Source of the DNA: Pseudomonas chlororaphis
GTDB lineage: Bacteria; Pseudomonadota; Gammaproteobacteria; Pseudomonadales; Pseudomonadaceae
Reading direction: 5' to 3'
DNA: 64,000 nucleotides
Assembly (NCBI RefSeq): GCF_001921865.1
Contig: NZ_MSCT01000009.1
Coordinates: 186,001 to 250,000, forward strand
The number at the start of each line of letters is the position of its first letter. Within the stretch, counting starts at the first letter, position 1. This document shows positions 17,752 to 26,976 of this stretch, in pieces. Made by a program: the position numbers and the translations under genes. The notes below the pieces were generated by a model. The model had not been told where the DNA came from. It saw nothing but the letters and a program-made list of their open reading frames with translations, and made no database searches.

Positions 17752-18678
17752 ATGGACCGTTTTGACGCAATGCAGGCCTTTGCGCGGGTGGTGGAGGCGG
17801 GCAGCTTCACCCGGGCGGCCGACACGCTGCACATGAGCAAGACCAGCGTGACGCAACTGGTGCAGCAGTTGGAGGCGCGGTTGCGGGTCAAGTTGCTCAA
17901 CCGCACCACGCGACGGCTCAACCTGACCGCCGACGGCGCGGTCTATTACGAGCGTGTGGTGCGCTTGCTGGCCGAGCTGGACGACGCCGAAACCAGCCTC
18001 TCCAGCGCCGCGGCCTTGCCCAGGGGACGCTTGCGGGTGGATGTGCCCAGCCCGCTGGCCAGCCTGATCCTGGTCCCGGCGTTGCCCGGGTTTCACGCGC
18101 ACTACCCGGACATCCAGATCGACCTGGGCGTCAGCGACCGGATCGTCGATGTGATCGGCGAGAACGTCGATTGCGTGCTGCGCGGTGGCGAGCTGACGGA
18201 CCAGTCGCTGATGGCGCGGCGGGTCGGCGATCTGCAACTGGGCGTGTACGCGGCGCCGAGTTACCTGGAGCGCCTCGGCACCCCGGCGCACCCGCAGGCG
18301 CTGGAAGATTCGCAGCATCGCATCGTCGGCTTTCTCTGGGCGCGCACCGGCAAGGCCCTGCCTTATGCCATGCGCAGGGGCGGCGAACGGGTCGAGATCA
18401 AGGGCCGCTATGTGCTGGCGGTCGACGATGGCAATGCCTACCTGGCGGCCGGCCTCGCGGGGCTGGGCGTGCTCTGGCTGCCGGACTACATGGCCAGGGC
18501 GGCCCAGGCCCGCGGCGAACTGGTGCGCTTGTTCGAGGACTGGCGCCTCGAGCCGATGCCGATTTACGTGGCGTTCCCGCCCAACCGGCATATCAGCATC
18601 AAGTTGCGTGTCTTCATCGACTGGGTCGCCGAATTGATGGCCTTGCACGCGCCGGTCGACCCGCCACGGCTTTCCTGA
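17752..18678 (+). CDS. LysR-family transcriptional regulator
   Basis: 308 residues with an N-terminal LysR helix-turn-helix (FARVVEAGSFTRAADTLHMSK, QLEARLRVKLLNRTTRRL) and a substrate-binding domain. It is divergent from the RidA-family gene across 134 bases and most likely regulates it. It belongs by motif (LNRTTRRLNLT, RVGDLQLGVYA) to the large CrgA-like group of LysR regulators. The effector is unknown. Confidence 0.93.
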   Translation: MDRFDAMQAFARVVEAGSFTRAADTLHMSKTSVTQLVQQLEARLRVKLLNRTTRRLNLTADGAVYYERVVRLLAELDDAETSLSSAAALPRGRLRVDVPSPLASLILVPALPGFHAHYPDIQIDLGVSDRIVDVIGENVDCVLRGGELTDQSLMARRVGDLQLGVYAAPSYLERLGTPAHPQALEDSQHRIVGFLWARTGKALPYAMRRGGERVEIKGRYVLAVDDGNAYLAAGLAGLGVLWLPDYMARAAQARGELVRLFEDWRLEPMPIYVAFPPNRHISIKLRVFIDWVAELMALHAPVDPPRLS

Positions 18679-19010
18679 ACGGCCGGGCACTCCCGAACGC
18701 CGGATGACGGCCCTGGGCCTGGCCGCGCCGCCGGGCCCGGGAAATTTTCCGCCCGCCCCCAAAAAACCGCGGAAGCAGCTTTACTTGTTCAGGCAAGTCG
18801 TACCTGCACCCGGCCGTTCGGCCGCCGCATTCTGCCCGGGACCGGCATTGCGAGAAGGACACGGAACGTCGTTCAGCCCTGTGTGAATCCTGATCGCCTC
18901 CTGACATGAACGCCCGCTGGAGCTGTCGTTTGCAGGTTTTTACCTCATCGCAGTCTGGAAGTGCCCCTGCCGACCACGGCCGGGCGCGCCGTCTTTAAAG
19001 GAGTAAAGAA
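18679..19010. other. 332-base gap, no gene seen
   Basis: Neither strand carries a convincing coding frame. The last bases hold a GGAG site (19000-19003) for the following gene. No clear hairpin with a T run and no confident promoter were identified. Confidence 0.5.
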
Positions 19011-20429
19011 ATGACTCAGTTCGATAGCCGCAACACTCCCTCCAAACACCCCTCGCGGGAGGCGCGCCTGGAAAGCACCGGCCGCGAATGCCTGACGCTG
19101 GACAATGCCGGGCCGATCCAGATGGGCTTCTGGGTGCCGAACCGGGTCTGGGCCACGGCCAAGTTCCTGGTGCCGCTGCGCAACCTGATCGCGGCGAAGA
19201 AAAAGGCCGGCACCCTGACCCCGATGCGCGCGGAAATCGTCGAGTTCAAGACCTGGGTCACCCATAACAGCGTGTACCGCATGTGGGTCAACTCGATGAT
19301 CGAGCAGTCGAACGCCTATGTGGCGACGCTCGACGAGGCGACCAAGGAAGAGATCAAGGACTCGGATGGCGATGCCTTATGGATTCCCGGCTACGACTAC
19401 TTCTTCGAGGTCCTCAACGAGATCATCAGCACCTCGTCGTCGTTCAACGCCACGGCCCAGGTCGGCACGCCGATGAACGCCTTCCTGGCGGTGGCGATGG
19501 GCACCGAGGCCGGGGTCGCGCTGTTCCACGACACGACCTTCAACCAGCAGTTCAAGAAGGTGCTCAATGCCTGGAACGCGTTCCTCAAGAGCAGCGCCTC
19601 CCTCGACAAGCTGGACATCAACGACCCGGAAAAACCCGGCTCGTGGATCTCGGCGGCGGCGCACGAGGCCGGGGTCTGGACGCAGATGGAACACGACCCG
19701 AACCTGCCCGGCTACGGCTTCGACTCGTGGAACTCGTTTTTCATCCGCAAGTTCGTGCCCGGCGCGCGGCCGTTCCAGGGCAACCCGGCGACCCAGGTCG
19801 ATATCGGCTGCGAGACCACGCCCTGGCAGTACGAAAACGACGTGGCGTTCGAGACCGAGTTCTGGATCAAGGACGTCAATTATTCGCTGCTCGACCTGTT
19901 CGCCGGCGAGGACCGCTGGGCCGGTCTGTTCCAGGGCGGCCAGGCGTACCAGGGCTTTCTCTCGGCGACTCACTATCACCGTTGGAACGCGCCGCTGGAC
20001 GGCAAGCTGGTGCGCTCCTGGGTGCAGCCGGGCACCTATTTCGCCCAGCGTCCGGGGCAGGGCGAAGGCCAGGGCACCTGGGAGGGCACCGAGTCGCAGC
20101 CGTACCTGGGGCATGTCGCGGCGCGGGCGATCTTCGTCTTCGAGCACCCGACCTGCGGTTATGTCGCGCTGATCTGCATCGGCATGGTCGAGGTCTCGAC
20201 CTGCATCATCGAGCCGCAGTTCATCGTCAACGAGGGCGCGGCGCCGGTGAGCATCAAGCGTGGCGTCGAGATCGGCCACTTCGAGTTCGGCGGTTCGACC
20301 CACATGATGATCTTCCAGAAGGGCCGGGTGCAGTTGGAGCAGTGGGCGCTGGATGCGGTCCAGCACCAGAACGACCCGCAACCGACGCCCATGGGCACGG
20401 TGATCGCCACGGCCTTGCTGCAGGGCTGA
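19011..20429 (+). CDS. Phosphatidylserine-decarboxylase-fold pyruvoyl enzyme (PsiD/tryptophan-decarboxylase-like)
   Basis: 472 residues, longer than housekeeping Psd (~285-320) and without its membrane-binding N-terminus. The first ~180 residues (YRMWVNSMIEQSNAYV, WIPGYDYFFEVLNEII) resemble the associated domain found in fungal PsiD and related soluble decarboxylases. The second part is the catalytic domain: SWNSFFIRKFVPGARP, FLSATHYHRWNAP and a self-cleavage-type FGGSTH with Ser429 as the predicted pyruvoyl precursor. Compared with the DYHRxH block of Psd, the residue in the second His position is Asn326. It is probably a cytosolic amino-acid decarboxylase; the substrate is unproven. The gene stands alone. 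Confidence 0.85.
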   Translation: MTQFDSRNTPSKHPSREARLESTGRECLTLDNAGPIQMGFWVPNRVWATAKFLVPLRNLIAAKKKAGTLTPMRAEIVEFKTWVTHNSVYRMWVNSMIEQSNAYVATLDEATKEEIKDSDGDALWIPGYDYFFEVLNEIISTSSSFNATAQVGTPMNAFLAVAMGTEAGVALFHDTTFNQQFKKVLNAWNAFLKSSASLDKLDINDPEKPGSWISAAAHEAGVWTQMEHDPNLPGYGFDSWNSFFIRKFVPGARPFQGNPATQVDIGCETTPWQYENDVAFETEFWIKDVNYSLLDLFAGEDRWAGLFQGGQAYQGFLSATHYHRWNAPLDGKLVRSWVQPGTYFAQRPGQGEGQGTWEGTESQPYLGHVAARAIFVFEHPTCGYVALICIGMVEVSTCIIEPQFIVNEGAAPVSIKRGVEIGHFEFGGSTHMMIFQKGRVQLEQWALDAVQHQNDPQPTPMGTVIATALLQG

Positions 20430-20518
20430 TCCAGGCCGTGCATTGACAGCGGGCGGCGGCACGAGGGTGTCGCCGCCTGCGCTCGCGGTCTCGGCTGGCG
20501 GCTTTCAGCGGCTGGCCT

Positions 20519-21415
20519 TCAACCGCCGACCTTCAGGTATTTGTCGAACCACGCCAGCGTCCGGTCCCAGGCCAGTGTGGCCGCCGCCTCGTCGTAGCGC
20601 GGCGTCGAATCGTTATGAAAACCGTGATTGACCCCCGGGTAGACATAGGCCTCGTAGGTCTTGCCCGCGGCTTTCAGCGCCTGCTCGTAGGCGGGCCAGC
20701 CTTCATTGATGCGGGTGTCCAGCTCGGCGTAGTGCAACAGCAGCGGTGCCTGGATGCGCGCGACCTCGGCGCTGTCCGGCTGGCGTCCGTAGAAGGGCAC
20801 GGCGGCGGCCAGTTCCGGGTAGGCCACGGCCGCGGCATTGGCCACTCCGCCGCCATAACAGAAACCGGTGATGCCGACCTTGCCGGTGCTGGCGTCGTGT
20901 TCGAGCAGCCATTGGACGGCGGCGAAAAAGTCGTTCATCAGTTTTTCCGGGTCGACGTTCTGTTGCAGCTCGCGACCCTTGTCGTCGTTGCCGGGGTAGC
21001 CGCCGACCGAGCTCAGGCCATCGGGGGCCAGGGTGATGAAACCGGCCTTGGCCAGGCGCCGCGCGACGTCTTCGATATAGGGGTTGAGCCCGCGGTTTTC
21101 ATGGACCACCACCACGGCCGGCAGCTTGCCTTGGGCTTTCGCCGGGCGCACCAGGTAAGCGCGCACCTGTTCGTGGCCCTTGGGCGAGGGGTAGGTGATG
21201 TACTCGGCGAGGATGTCCGGGTCGGTGAACGACACCTGTTCGGCCAGGGCGTAGTTCGGCGTCAGGGCGGCGAGGGTGGCGCTGGCGGTCAGCCCGACCA
21301 GGGTGAAGGCCGCCGCCCGGTCGAGAAACTCGCGGCGGTTGATCGTGCCATGGGCGTAGTAGTCGTAGAGCTCCAGTAGCTCAGGGGCGAAGTCTTTGGC
21401 GCTGAGACGTGGCAT
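20519..21415 (-). CDS. Dienelactone hydrolase family protein, exported
   Basis: 298 residues. After a short helical lead comes [20 protein letters not shown], a Tat-like signal (an RR pair before a hydrophobic stretch), so export with a folded state is likely. The hydrolase domain has the GFCYGGG nucleophile elbow with Cys, an Asp in LDTRINEG and the His in GVNHGFHND. It resembles YghX-type proteins. The start has GAGGAAG seven bases upstream. It is divergent from the DeoR regulator (135 bases), which may control it. Confidence 0.9.
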   Translation of the reverse strand: MPRLSAKDFAPELLELYDYYAHGTINRREFLDRAAAFTLVGLTASATLAALTPNYALAEQVSFTDPDILAEYITYPSPKGHEQVRAYLVRPAKAQGKLPAVVVVHENRGLNPYIEDVARRLAKAGFITLAPDGLSSVGGYPGNDDKGRELQQNVDPEKLMNDFFAAVQWLLEHDASTGKVGITGFCYGGGVANAAAVAYPELAAAVPFYGRQPDSAEVARIQAPLLLHYAELDTRINEGWPAYEQALKAAGKTYEAYVYPGVNHGFHNDSTPRYDEAAATLAWDRTLAWFDKYLKVGG

Positions 21416-21550
21416 CGCATGCTTCCTCTTGCGTCGTGGGGGGCTGCGTCAGTAAAGCAATCCCGGGCCGAGGCGGCCAGCGCAACCTGCGGTTGTGTTT
21501 GCGCGTGGTCTTGGCTAATCTCGCATAAACACGCAGTAACAGGCATAACC

Positions 21551-22339
21551 ATGCAAAACCACCATTCAGTCGCCGAGCTGCCGCACCTGCGCCGGCAGAA
21601 GATCCTGTTGTTGCTCGAACGCGACGGCAAGGTGATGGCATCGGAGCTGGGCCAGCATTTTTCGGTCTCGGAGGACACCATCCGCCGCGACCTGGCGGAG
21701 CTGGCCGATGCCGGACTGCTGCAGCGGGTGCACGGCGGCGCGCTGCCGCGGCCCAAGGACACCGGCAAGGATGTGTTCACCCGCCTGGAGCAAAGCAGCG
21801 AGGCCAAACGCCAACTGGCCAGGCTCGGCGCGCAGCGGGTGCAGGAAGGGCAGATCGTGATGTTCGACTCGGGCTCGACCACGCTGCTGATCGCCCGGTC
21901 GCTGCCTGCCGATATCGGCATCACCGCGGTCACCGCTTCGCCGTTGATCGCCATGGCCCTGGCCGAGTACCCGCGCAGCCAGGTGATCCTCGCGGGCGGG
22001 CGGCTCAACCCGGCGACCTTGTCCGCCGGCGGCCATGAGGCGGTGCGGCTGATCCAGGGCATCCGTGCCGACCTGCTGTTCACCGGGGTGTGCGCGGTGC
22101 ATCCGGAGGTCGGCATCACTTCGTTGCATTTCGACGAGGTGCCGGTGAAGCAGGCCTTGCTCGCCAGCGCCTCGCAGGTGGTGGCGGTGACCACCGCCGA
22201 CAAGCTCGGCGCGGTGGAGCCTTTTCTGGTCGCGCCTTGCGACCGCCTGCATACGCTGATCACCGAACAGCACCTGGCCTCGGGCGATATCGACGACTAC
22301 CGGCGCCAGGGCATCGAAGTAGTCCAGGCGCAGGTCTGA
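21551..22339 (+). CDS. DeoR-family transcriptional regulator
   Basis: 262 residues. The N-terminal helix-turn-helix has RRQKILLLLERDGKVMASEL and SVSEDTIRRDLAELADAGLLQRVHGGA, the DeoR signature. The C-terminal DeoRC sugar-phosphate sensor follows (IVMFDSGSTTLLIA). The ATG at 21551 fits family length; the frame upstream of it lies in the divergent promoter. DeoR proteins usually repress sugar or nucleoside genes; no such operon is adjacent, so its target may be the divergent hydrolase or lie elsewhere. Confidence 0.93.
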   Translation: MQNHHSVAELPHLRRQKILLLLERDGKVMASELGQHFSVSEDTIRRDLAELADAGLLQRVHGGALPRPKDTGKDVFTRLEQSSEAKRQLARLGAQRVQEGQIVMFDSGSTTLLIARSLPADIGITAVTASPLIAMALAEYPRSQVILAGGRLNPATLSAGGHEAVRLIQGIRADLLFTGVCAVHPEVGITSLHFDEVPVKQALLASASQVVAVTTADKLGAVEPFLVAPCDRLHTLITEQHLASGDIDDYRRQGIEVVQAQV

Positions 22340-22404
22340 CGCCGCCACGGCGGCCTGTTTGCACGGCCGGGCCTTGAGCCTCGCCAACCCGAGGATGTGT
22401 GGCG

Positions 22405-23268
22405 ATGAAACCGAGCTTCGAGCAGATCCCCACCGCGGCCAATGCGTCCTGGTCGATGCTCGATCGGCGCCTGCCCGAGGCCATCCCCTTCGAGTGGCAC
22501 CACCACCCGGAATACGAGCTGACCCTGACCCTCAACAGCCGTGGGCAGCGCTACGTCAGCGGCGACGTGCGCGCCTACGACGACGTCGACCTGGTGCTGA
22601 TCGGGCCGAACGTGCCCCACAGCTGGAGTTCGCAGCAGCGGCTCGACCCCGGTCAGCCCCATGTGGCCCTGGTGATCTGGTTTTCCGAGGCCTGGGCGAC
22701 TTCCCTGACCGGCCTGTTCCCCGAGATGGCCGGGTTGCGGCCCTTGCTGGCGGCGGCCCGGGGCGCCTTGCAGTTCAGCGCCGAGGCCGCGCGTCAAGCG
22801 CGCCCGGCGATCGAGGCCATGGTCGCCGAGGACCAACCGACGCGGCTGGTCTCGCTGCTGGGCCTGCTGACCCACCTGAGCCGCGACGCCTGCGCGGAAA
22901 TGATCCTGCCGGCCGTTGGGGAGGGCGTGATCGAAGACATCCGTTTGCAGCGCGTGCTGGAGCATATTCACGGGCATTACTGCCAGGCGCTGACGGTGGC
23001 CGAGCTGGCGCGGATGGCCTGCGTCAGCGTCTCGGCGTTCCACCGGATGTTCCGTCGCCATACCCGGGCCACGCCCCTGGAGTACATCGCCCGGCTGCGG
23101 ATCGGCCGCGCCTGCGCGCTGCTGGTACAAGGTTCGCAGGTGCCGGTGACCCAGGTCGCCGAGGCCGTGGGCTACGCCTCGCTGGCGCTGTTCAATCGCC
23201 AGTTCAAGGCCCGGCAAGGCATGACCCCTTCGGCGTTCCGCCAGGTCCATCGCGTGCGTTTCCAGTGA
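22405..23268 (+). CDS. AraC-family regulator with cupin sensor domain
   Basis: 287 residues. Residues ~25-90 form a cupin (FEWHHHPEYELTLTLNS) and the last ~100 an AraC DNA-binding domain (LTVAELARMACVSVSAFHRMF, VAEAVGYASLALFNRQFKA). The ATG at 22405 has GAGGA nine bases upstream, better placed than the GTG at 22399. It precedes, on the same strand, a DUF1479 oxygenase-like gene 157 bases away, its most likely target. Confidence 0.92.
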   Translation: MKPSFEQIPTAANASWSMLDRRLPEAIPFEWHHHPEYELTLTLNSRGQRYVSGDVRAYDDVDLVLIGPNVPHSWSSQQRLDPGQPHVALVIWFSEAWATSLTGLFPEMAGLRPLLAAARGALQFSAEAARQARPAIEAMVAEDQPTRLVSLLGLLTHLSRDACAEMILPAVGEGVIEDIRLQRVLEHIHGHYCQALTVAELARMACVSVSAFHRMFRRHTRATPLEYIARLRIGRACALLVQGSQVPVTQVAEAVGYASLALFNRQFKARQGMTPSAFRQVHRVRFQ

Positions 23269-23425
23269 CAGGATCCTGCTGTACGGCTCGCTAAAAACGC
23301 CATGATCGTATCGGTCTGCGCGCCAAACCCCACTGCCTGCGAGCGGCGCTCCGGGGTTTCATGGCGGCAGCGGGCATCCGACCCGCCAGGCTGTTTTCCC
23401 AAGATGCCCACCACAGGTCACGTCC

Positions 23426-24688
23426 ATGAATCCTTCCTTGCCCAGCCCCTCGTTCCACAGCGAAAGCCTGCCCGACAACTATCGCGAACAGATCGTGCGG
23501 ATGAAGCGCGCGCTGCGTGCCCGGATCGGCGACGTGCAAGCGCTGTTCGCTGAAGTCAGCGCCTTTATCGAACAGGAAATCGCCTCGTTCGATACCGCGC
23601 CGGCCTGGCCGGAGCTGGATTACCAGCAGATCGCCGGCGGCCGGGTCAGCGCCGAACAGCGCGCGGCGATCCACCGGCGCGGTTGTGTGGTGGTGCGCGG
23701 GCACTTTGCCCGGGAGACGGTCGAGGCCTGGGACCAGGACTTGCTGGCGTACCTGGCGCGCAACGATTTCGAGCGGGTCTACCGCGGCCCGGTCGACCGC
23801 TTCTTCGGCAACCTGGAAGCATCGCGGCCGCAGATCTTCCCCATCTACTGGTCGCCCGCGCAAATGCAACTGCGCCAGCACGAACGCATGGCCGGGGCAC
23901 AGGTGTTTCTCAACCGCTTGTGGAAGAGCGAGTCCGGGGGCCGGCAGTGGTTCGACCCGCAGGTGAATGTGCTGTACCCCGACCGCGTCCGGCGCCGCCC
24001 GCCGGGCACCTGCTCCCGGGGGCTGGGCGCGCACACCGATTCCGGCGCCCTGGAGCGCTGGCTGCACCCGGCCTACCAGCAGGTTTTCGCCAGCCTCTAC
24101 CGCAACGATTTCGCCGCCTACGATCCCTGGGACGCGGCGCATCGCACCGAGTTCGACGAGTACGCCTACCGCGACACGGTGACCTGCTCGGTGTTCCGGA
24201 CCTTCCAGGGCTGGACCGCGCTGTCGGACATGGGCACCGACCAGGGCGTGCTGCACGCCGTGCCGATTCCCAAGGCCATGGCCTACCTGCTGTTGCGGCC
24301 GCTGCTCGACGACGTGCCGGAGGACGAACTGTGCGGCGTGGCGCCAGGCCAGGTGTTGCCGGTTTCCGCGCAGTGGCACCCGCTGTTGATCCAGGCGTTG
24401 CGGCCGATCCCCGACGTCCGCGCCGGCGATTCGGTGTGGTGGCATTGCGACCTGATCCACAGCGTGGCCGCGGTGCAGGACCAGCAGGGCTGGGGCAACG
24501 TGATGTATGTGCCGGCCGCGCCGATGTGCGCGAAGAACCGCCGTTATGCCAAGGCGGTCTACGAGGCGTTCGAGCGCGGCGTGTCACCCCCCGATTTTCC
24601 CCGCGAGGACTATGAAACGGGCTGGCAGGGGCGGTTCGGTCCGGCGCAGCTCAATGCCATCGGCCGGCGCGGGCTGGGGATGGAATGA
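23426..24688 (+). CDS. DUF1479 (YbiU-like) putative Fe(II)/2-oxoglutarate oxygenase
   Basis: 420 residues, matching the length of E. coli YbiU. The likely iron ligands are in GAHTDSGALERW (His-x-Asp) and the distal His in WWHCDLIHSV. DNDFERV-like and FFGNLEASRPQIFPIYWS blocks are typical of DUF1479. The family is assumed to hydroxylate a small molecule; the substrate is unknown. It is single, behind an AraC-cupin regulator that may sense the substrate. Confidence 0.88.
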   Translation: MNPSLPSPSFHSESLPDNYREQIVRMKRALRARIGDVQALFAEVSAFIEQEIASFDTAPAWPELDYQQIAGGRVSAEQRAAIHRRGCVVVRGHFARETVEAWDQDLLAYLARNDFERVYRGPVDRFFGNLEASRPQIFPIYWSPAQMQLRQHERMAGAQVFLNRLWKSESGGRQWFDPQVNVLYPDRVRRRPPGTCSRGLGAHTDSGALERWLHPAYQQVFASLYRNDFAAYDPWDAAHRTEFDEYAYRDTVTCSVFRTFQGWTALSDMGTDQGVLHAVPIPKAMAYLLLRPLLDDVPEDELCGVAPGQVLPVSAQWHPLLIQALRPIPDVRAGDSVWWHCDLIHSVAAVQDQQGWGNVMYVPAAPMCAKNRRYAKAVYEAFERGVSPPDFPREDYETGWQGRFGPAQLNAIGRRGLGME

Positions 24689-24738
24689 GCGGGGCGCCCA
24701 CCGCTCGCCGAGCGTCGTTCAGGCGCGGGCCCGGGCGC

Positions 24739-25680
24739 TTATTCGACCCGGCGGAATACCAGCGCTTTCAAGCCGCTCTCGCTGTCGGTGTCGGGAAACT
24801 CCGGCGGGTTGTCCAGGCGCTGCTCGAACCGCAGGCCCGGGGCTTCGCGGGTGACGCCGTCGATCAGGAAGTCCGAGGCCACGGCCGGATCGTTCATGCA
24901 CGCCAGTACGCAGCCGTCGGCCGTGAGCAGTTCCGGCAGGCGGCGCAGCACGCGGGCGTAGTCCTTGGTCAGCAGGAAACTGCCTTTCTGGAAGGACGGC
25001 GGGTCGATGATCACCAGGTCGTAAGGGCCGGCGTTCTTCACCTTGGCCCAGGACTTGAACAGGTCGTGGCCGAGAAAACTCACCTGGCTCAGGTCGTGGC
25101 CGTTGAGCCGGTGGTTGTCGCGGCCGCGGCTCAGGGCCGGGCGCGACATGTCGAGGTTGACCACCTGGGTCGCGCCGCCGGCGATGGCCGCCACCGAGAA
25201 ACCACAGGTGTAGGCGAACAGGTTGAGCACGCGCTTGCCAGCGGCGTTGGCGCGCACCCAGTTGCGGCCGTAGCGCATGTCGAGGAACAGCCCGTTGTTC
25301 TGCTTCTTGCCCAGGTCCACCCGGTAACGCAGGCCTTCCTCGATCAGGGTCCACTCGTCGATGGCCTCGCCCACCAGCCAGTCCACCGGGCTTTGCAGCT
25401 GGTAACGGTGTTGCAGCAACAGCGTATGGGCGCCGCTGGCCTGCCACTCGGGCGTCGCGCCGAGGGCCAGCAGCGACTGCTTGAGCGCCTCCAGCTGTTG
25501 CGGTTCCGGCTCCTTGAACAGCGCCACCAGCACCACGCCTTGCAGCCAGTCCACTGTCAGCTGTTCCAGCCCCGGCCAGCAACGCCCACGCCCGTGGAAC
25601 AGCCGCCGGGTTTCCACGGGCGCGGCCGCCAGGGCGGTCAGCAGGTGGTGGTGCAGGGTGCAGAGGGCGTCGGGGTTCAT
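24739..25680 (-). CDS. Class I SAM-dependent methyltransferase (RlmI/RlmK-like, no PUA domain)
   Basis: 313 residues. The catalytic Rossmann domain spans ~130-300: VLNLFAYTCGFSVAAI as motif I, VVNLDMSRPAL as motif II, and IIDPPSFQKGSF as the DPPxF motif of RNA cytosine-C5/guanine methyltransferases. The first ~120 residues replace the PUA domain seen in RlmI. It is probably an rRNA or protein methyltransferase; the target is unproven. It is monocistronic and divergent from the bacteriocin locus. Confidence 0.88.
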   Translation of the reverse strand: MNPDALCTLHHHLLTALAAAPVETRRLFHGRGRCWPGLEQLTVDWLQGVVLVALFKEPEPQQLEALKQSLLALGATPEWQASGAHTLLLQHRYQLQSPVDWLVGEAIDEWTLIEEGLRYRVDLGKKQNNGLFLDMRYGRNWVRANAAGKRVLNLFAYTCGFSVAAIAGGATQVVNLDMSRPALSRGRDNHRLNGHDLSQVSFLGHDLFKSWAKVKNAGPYDLVIIDPPSFQKGSFLLTKDYARVLRRLPELLTADGCVLACMNDPAVASDFLIDGVTREAPGLRFEQRLDNPPEFPDTDSESGLKALVFRRVE

Positions 25681-25831
25681 CGCAGGGGCCGGCAGCAGGA
25701 AAGGGCCGGCATTTTAAACACAACGGGGCACAAGACCTAACAAGATACAACCGGGGCCAAGTTCAGAATCCTCCTAGCGTCTGCCCATCGAGATTCGGGG
25801 TAACGTCCGTCTGCTAACTGCAAACCAATTT

Positions 25832-25854
25832 GCCTCCGCCCCGGAGGCTTTTTT
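25832..25854 (+). terminator. Intrinsic terminator just upstream of the bacteriocin start codon
   Basis: GCCTCCG-CCC-CGGAGGC followed by six T is a textbook Rho-independent terminator oriented on the plus strand. It ends 25 bases before the bacteriocin ATG, and no plus-strand gene lies directly before it (the previous one ends at 24688). It may end a small RNA transcribed from 25684-25831 or act as a leader attenuator for the toxin gene. Confidence 0.8.
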
Positions 25855-25879
25855 ATGGACGATAGGGAAGCGCACAGGG

Positions 25880-26968
25880 ATGAGCGGGTATGTGCCCAAT
25901 AAGCCGAAGGGCTATCGCGATCAAGGCGTCGAGCCGGTCGATATCGGCGAGCAGCGTTGGGCCGAATACAAGGAATTGCCGGAGAAACCACAGGCGATAC
26001 CGACCCTTAAAGGGTGTGTCTTCTCCAAGTCCTGCGCGTTGCCCAATGGCCTGATCAATCACAGCAACCCCGGCGGTTTCGTACCGGTCGAGTCGCTGAA
26101 ACAATACGGCACCTTCGCGGTACTGGGCACCGCTCCGGCGATGGCCGCAGGCGCTGTTCCCCTGCAATGGGTTGGCGGTTCGGGCAGTGCCTCGGCCCTG
26201 GCGAAACGCCTGGGCGGCAGCTTGGCGCTGGCCGGCCCCGCCGCAGTGGGCTTTGCCGCGTTGCTGATGCCGGACGATATTGCGGCTGACAGCGCCTTCT
26301 ACACGTCCGAGCAATACGCGCAGTTGCAGTACGGGAATACCCGTGTGCGAGTCAATGTAAAGCACCTGCCGGATGGCGCGGTGAGTGTGTACGGGTTCTA
26401 TACCGGAACAAAGGCGGCGTGGCAGCAGGTGCCGGTGATTGCGGCCAAGGCCCGGGGTGAGCAGCGGGTCGCGGAGATGGGGCAGGGGATCGAGGTTATC
26501 TGGACCCCGGCAACCGACCCTAATACGGTGCCAGGTACTCCGGCGTTGGAGGGCGCTTCGCTGAAGCCGGGCGCGTGGGTTTTTCCGCCGACCGAACAGG
26601 CCGATAAGATACTGGTCAATCCGCAGTACCCACCTGACTACCAGGACGCGATTATCTGGTTTCCGGATAGCGGGATTCAGCCGATTTATATTTCGCTGAG
26701 TGTTCCGGGAGACCATCGCTATTATCCAGCACCAAAAGGACTGACGGCCTTTTCTGATGCAGTGAAAGATAAAGCCAAAGGCCATGTCCAAGGTGGGAGC
26801 AAGAAGCGTAAACGCTGGAAGGACTCTAAAGGGCGTATCTACGAATGGGACAGCCAACATGGCACGGTCGAAATATACGATAAACAAGGGAAGCATCTGG
26901 GCGAGTTTGACCCTGAAACGGGTGAGCAGACCAAGCCAGCAACGCCTGGTCGGAAAGTAGAGAAATAG
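25880..26968 (+). CDS. S-type pyocin-domain bacteriocin with colicin E3-type rRNase domain
   Basis: 362 residues. Residues ~125-285 match the pyocin S domain (RVRVNVKHLPDGAVSVYGFYTG, PDYQDAIIWFPDS). The C-terminal ~50 residues are a colicin E3 cytotoxic domain (KRWKDSKGRIYEWDSQHG), with Asp324, His327, Glu331 and Arg358 in the positions of the E3 catalytic residues. It should cut 16S rRNA in the decoding centre of a target cell. The usual receptor-binding region of several hundred residues is missing; only a short N-terminus with KGCVFSKSC precedes the pyocin domain. AT content is higher than in the neighbours. The immunity gene follows by 8 bases. Confidence 0.9.
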   Translation: MSGYVPNKPKGYRDQGVEPVDIGEQRWAEYKELPEKPQAIPTLKGCVFSKSCALPNGLINHSNPGGFVPVESLKQYGTFAVLGTAPAMAAGAVPLQWVGGSGSASALAKRLGGSLALAGPAAVGFAALLMPDDIAADSAFYTSEQYAQLQYGNTRVRVNVKHLPDGAVSVYGFYTGTKAAWQQVPVIAAKARGEQRVAEMGQGIEVIWTPATDPNTVPGTPALEGASLKPGAWVFPPTEQADKILVNPQYPPDYQDAIIWFPDSGIQPIYISLSVPGDHRYYPAPKGLTAFSDAVKDKAKGHVQGGSKKRKRWKDSKGRIYEWDSQHGTVEIYDKQGKHLGEFDPETGEQTKPATPGRKVEK

Positions 26969-26976
26969 GAGTTTTC

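Noticed and set aside
25745..25790. GTTCAGAATCC followed by a CCCA, considered as a tRNA 3' end or attachment site
   Set aside because: No acceptor, D or anticodon stem could be folded around it.
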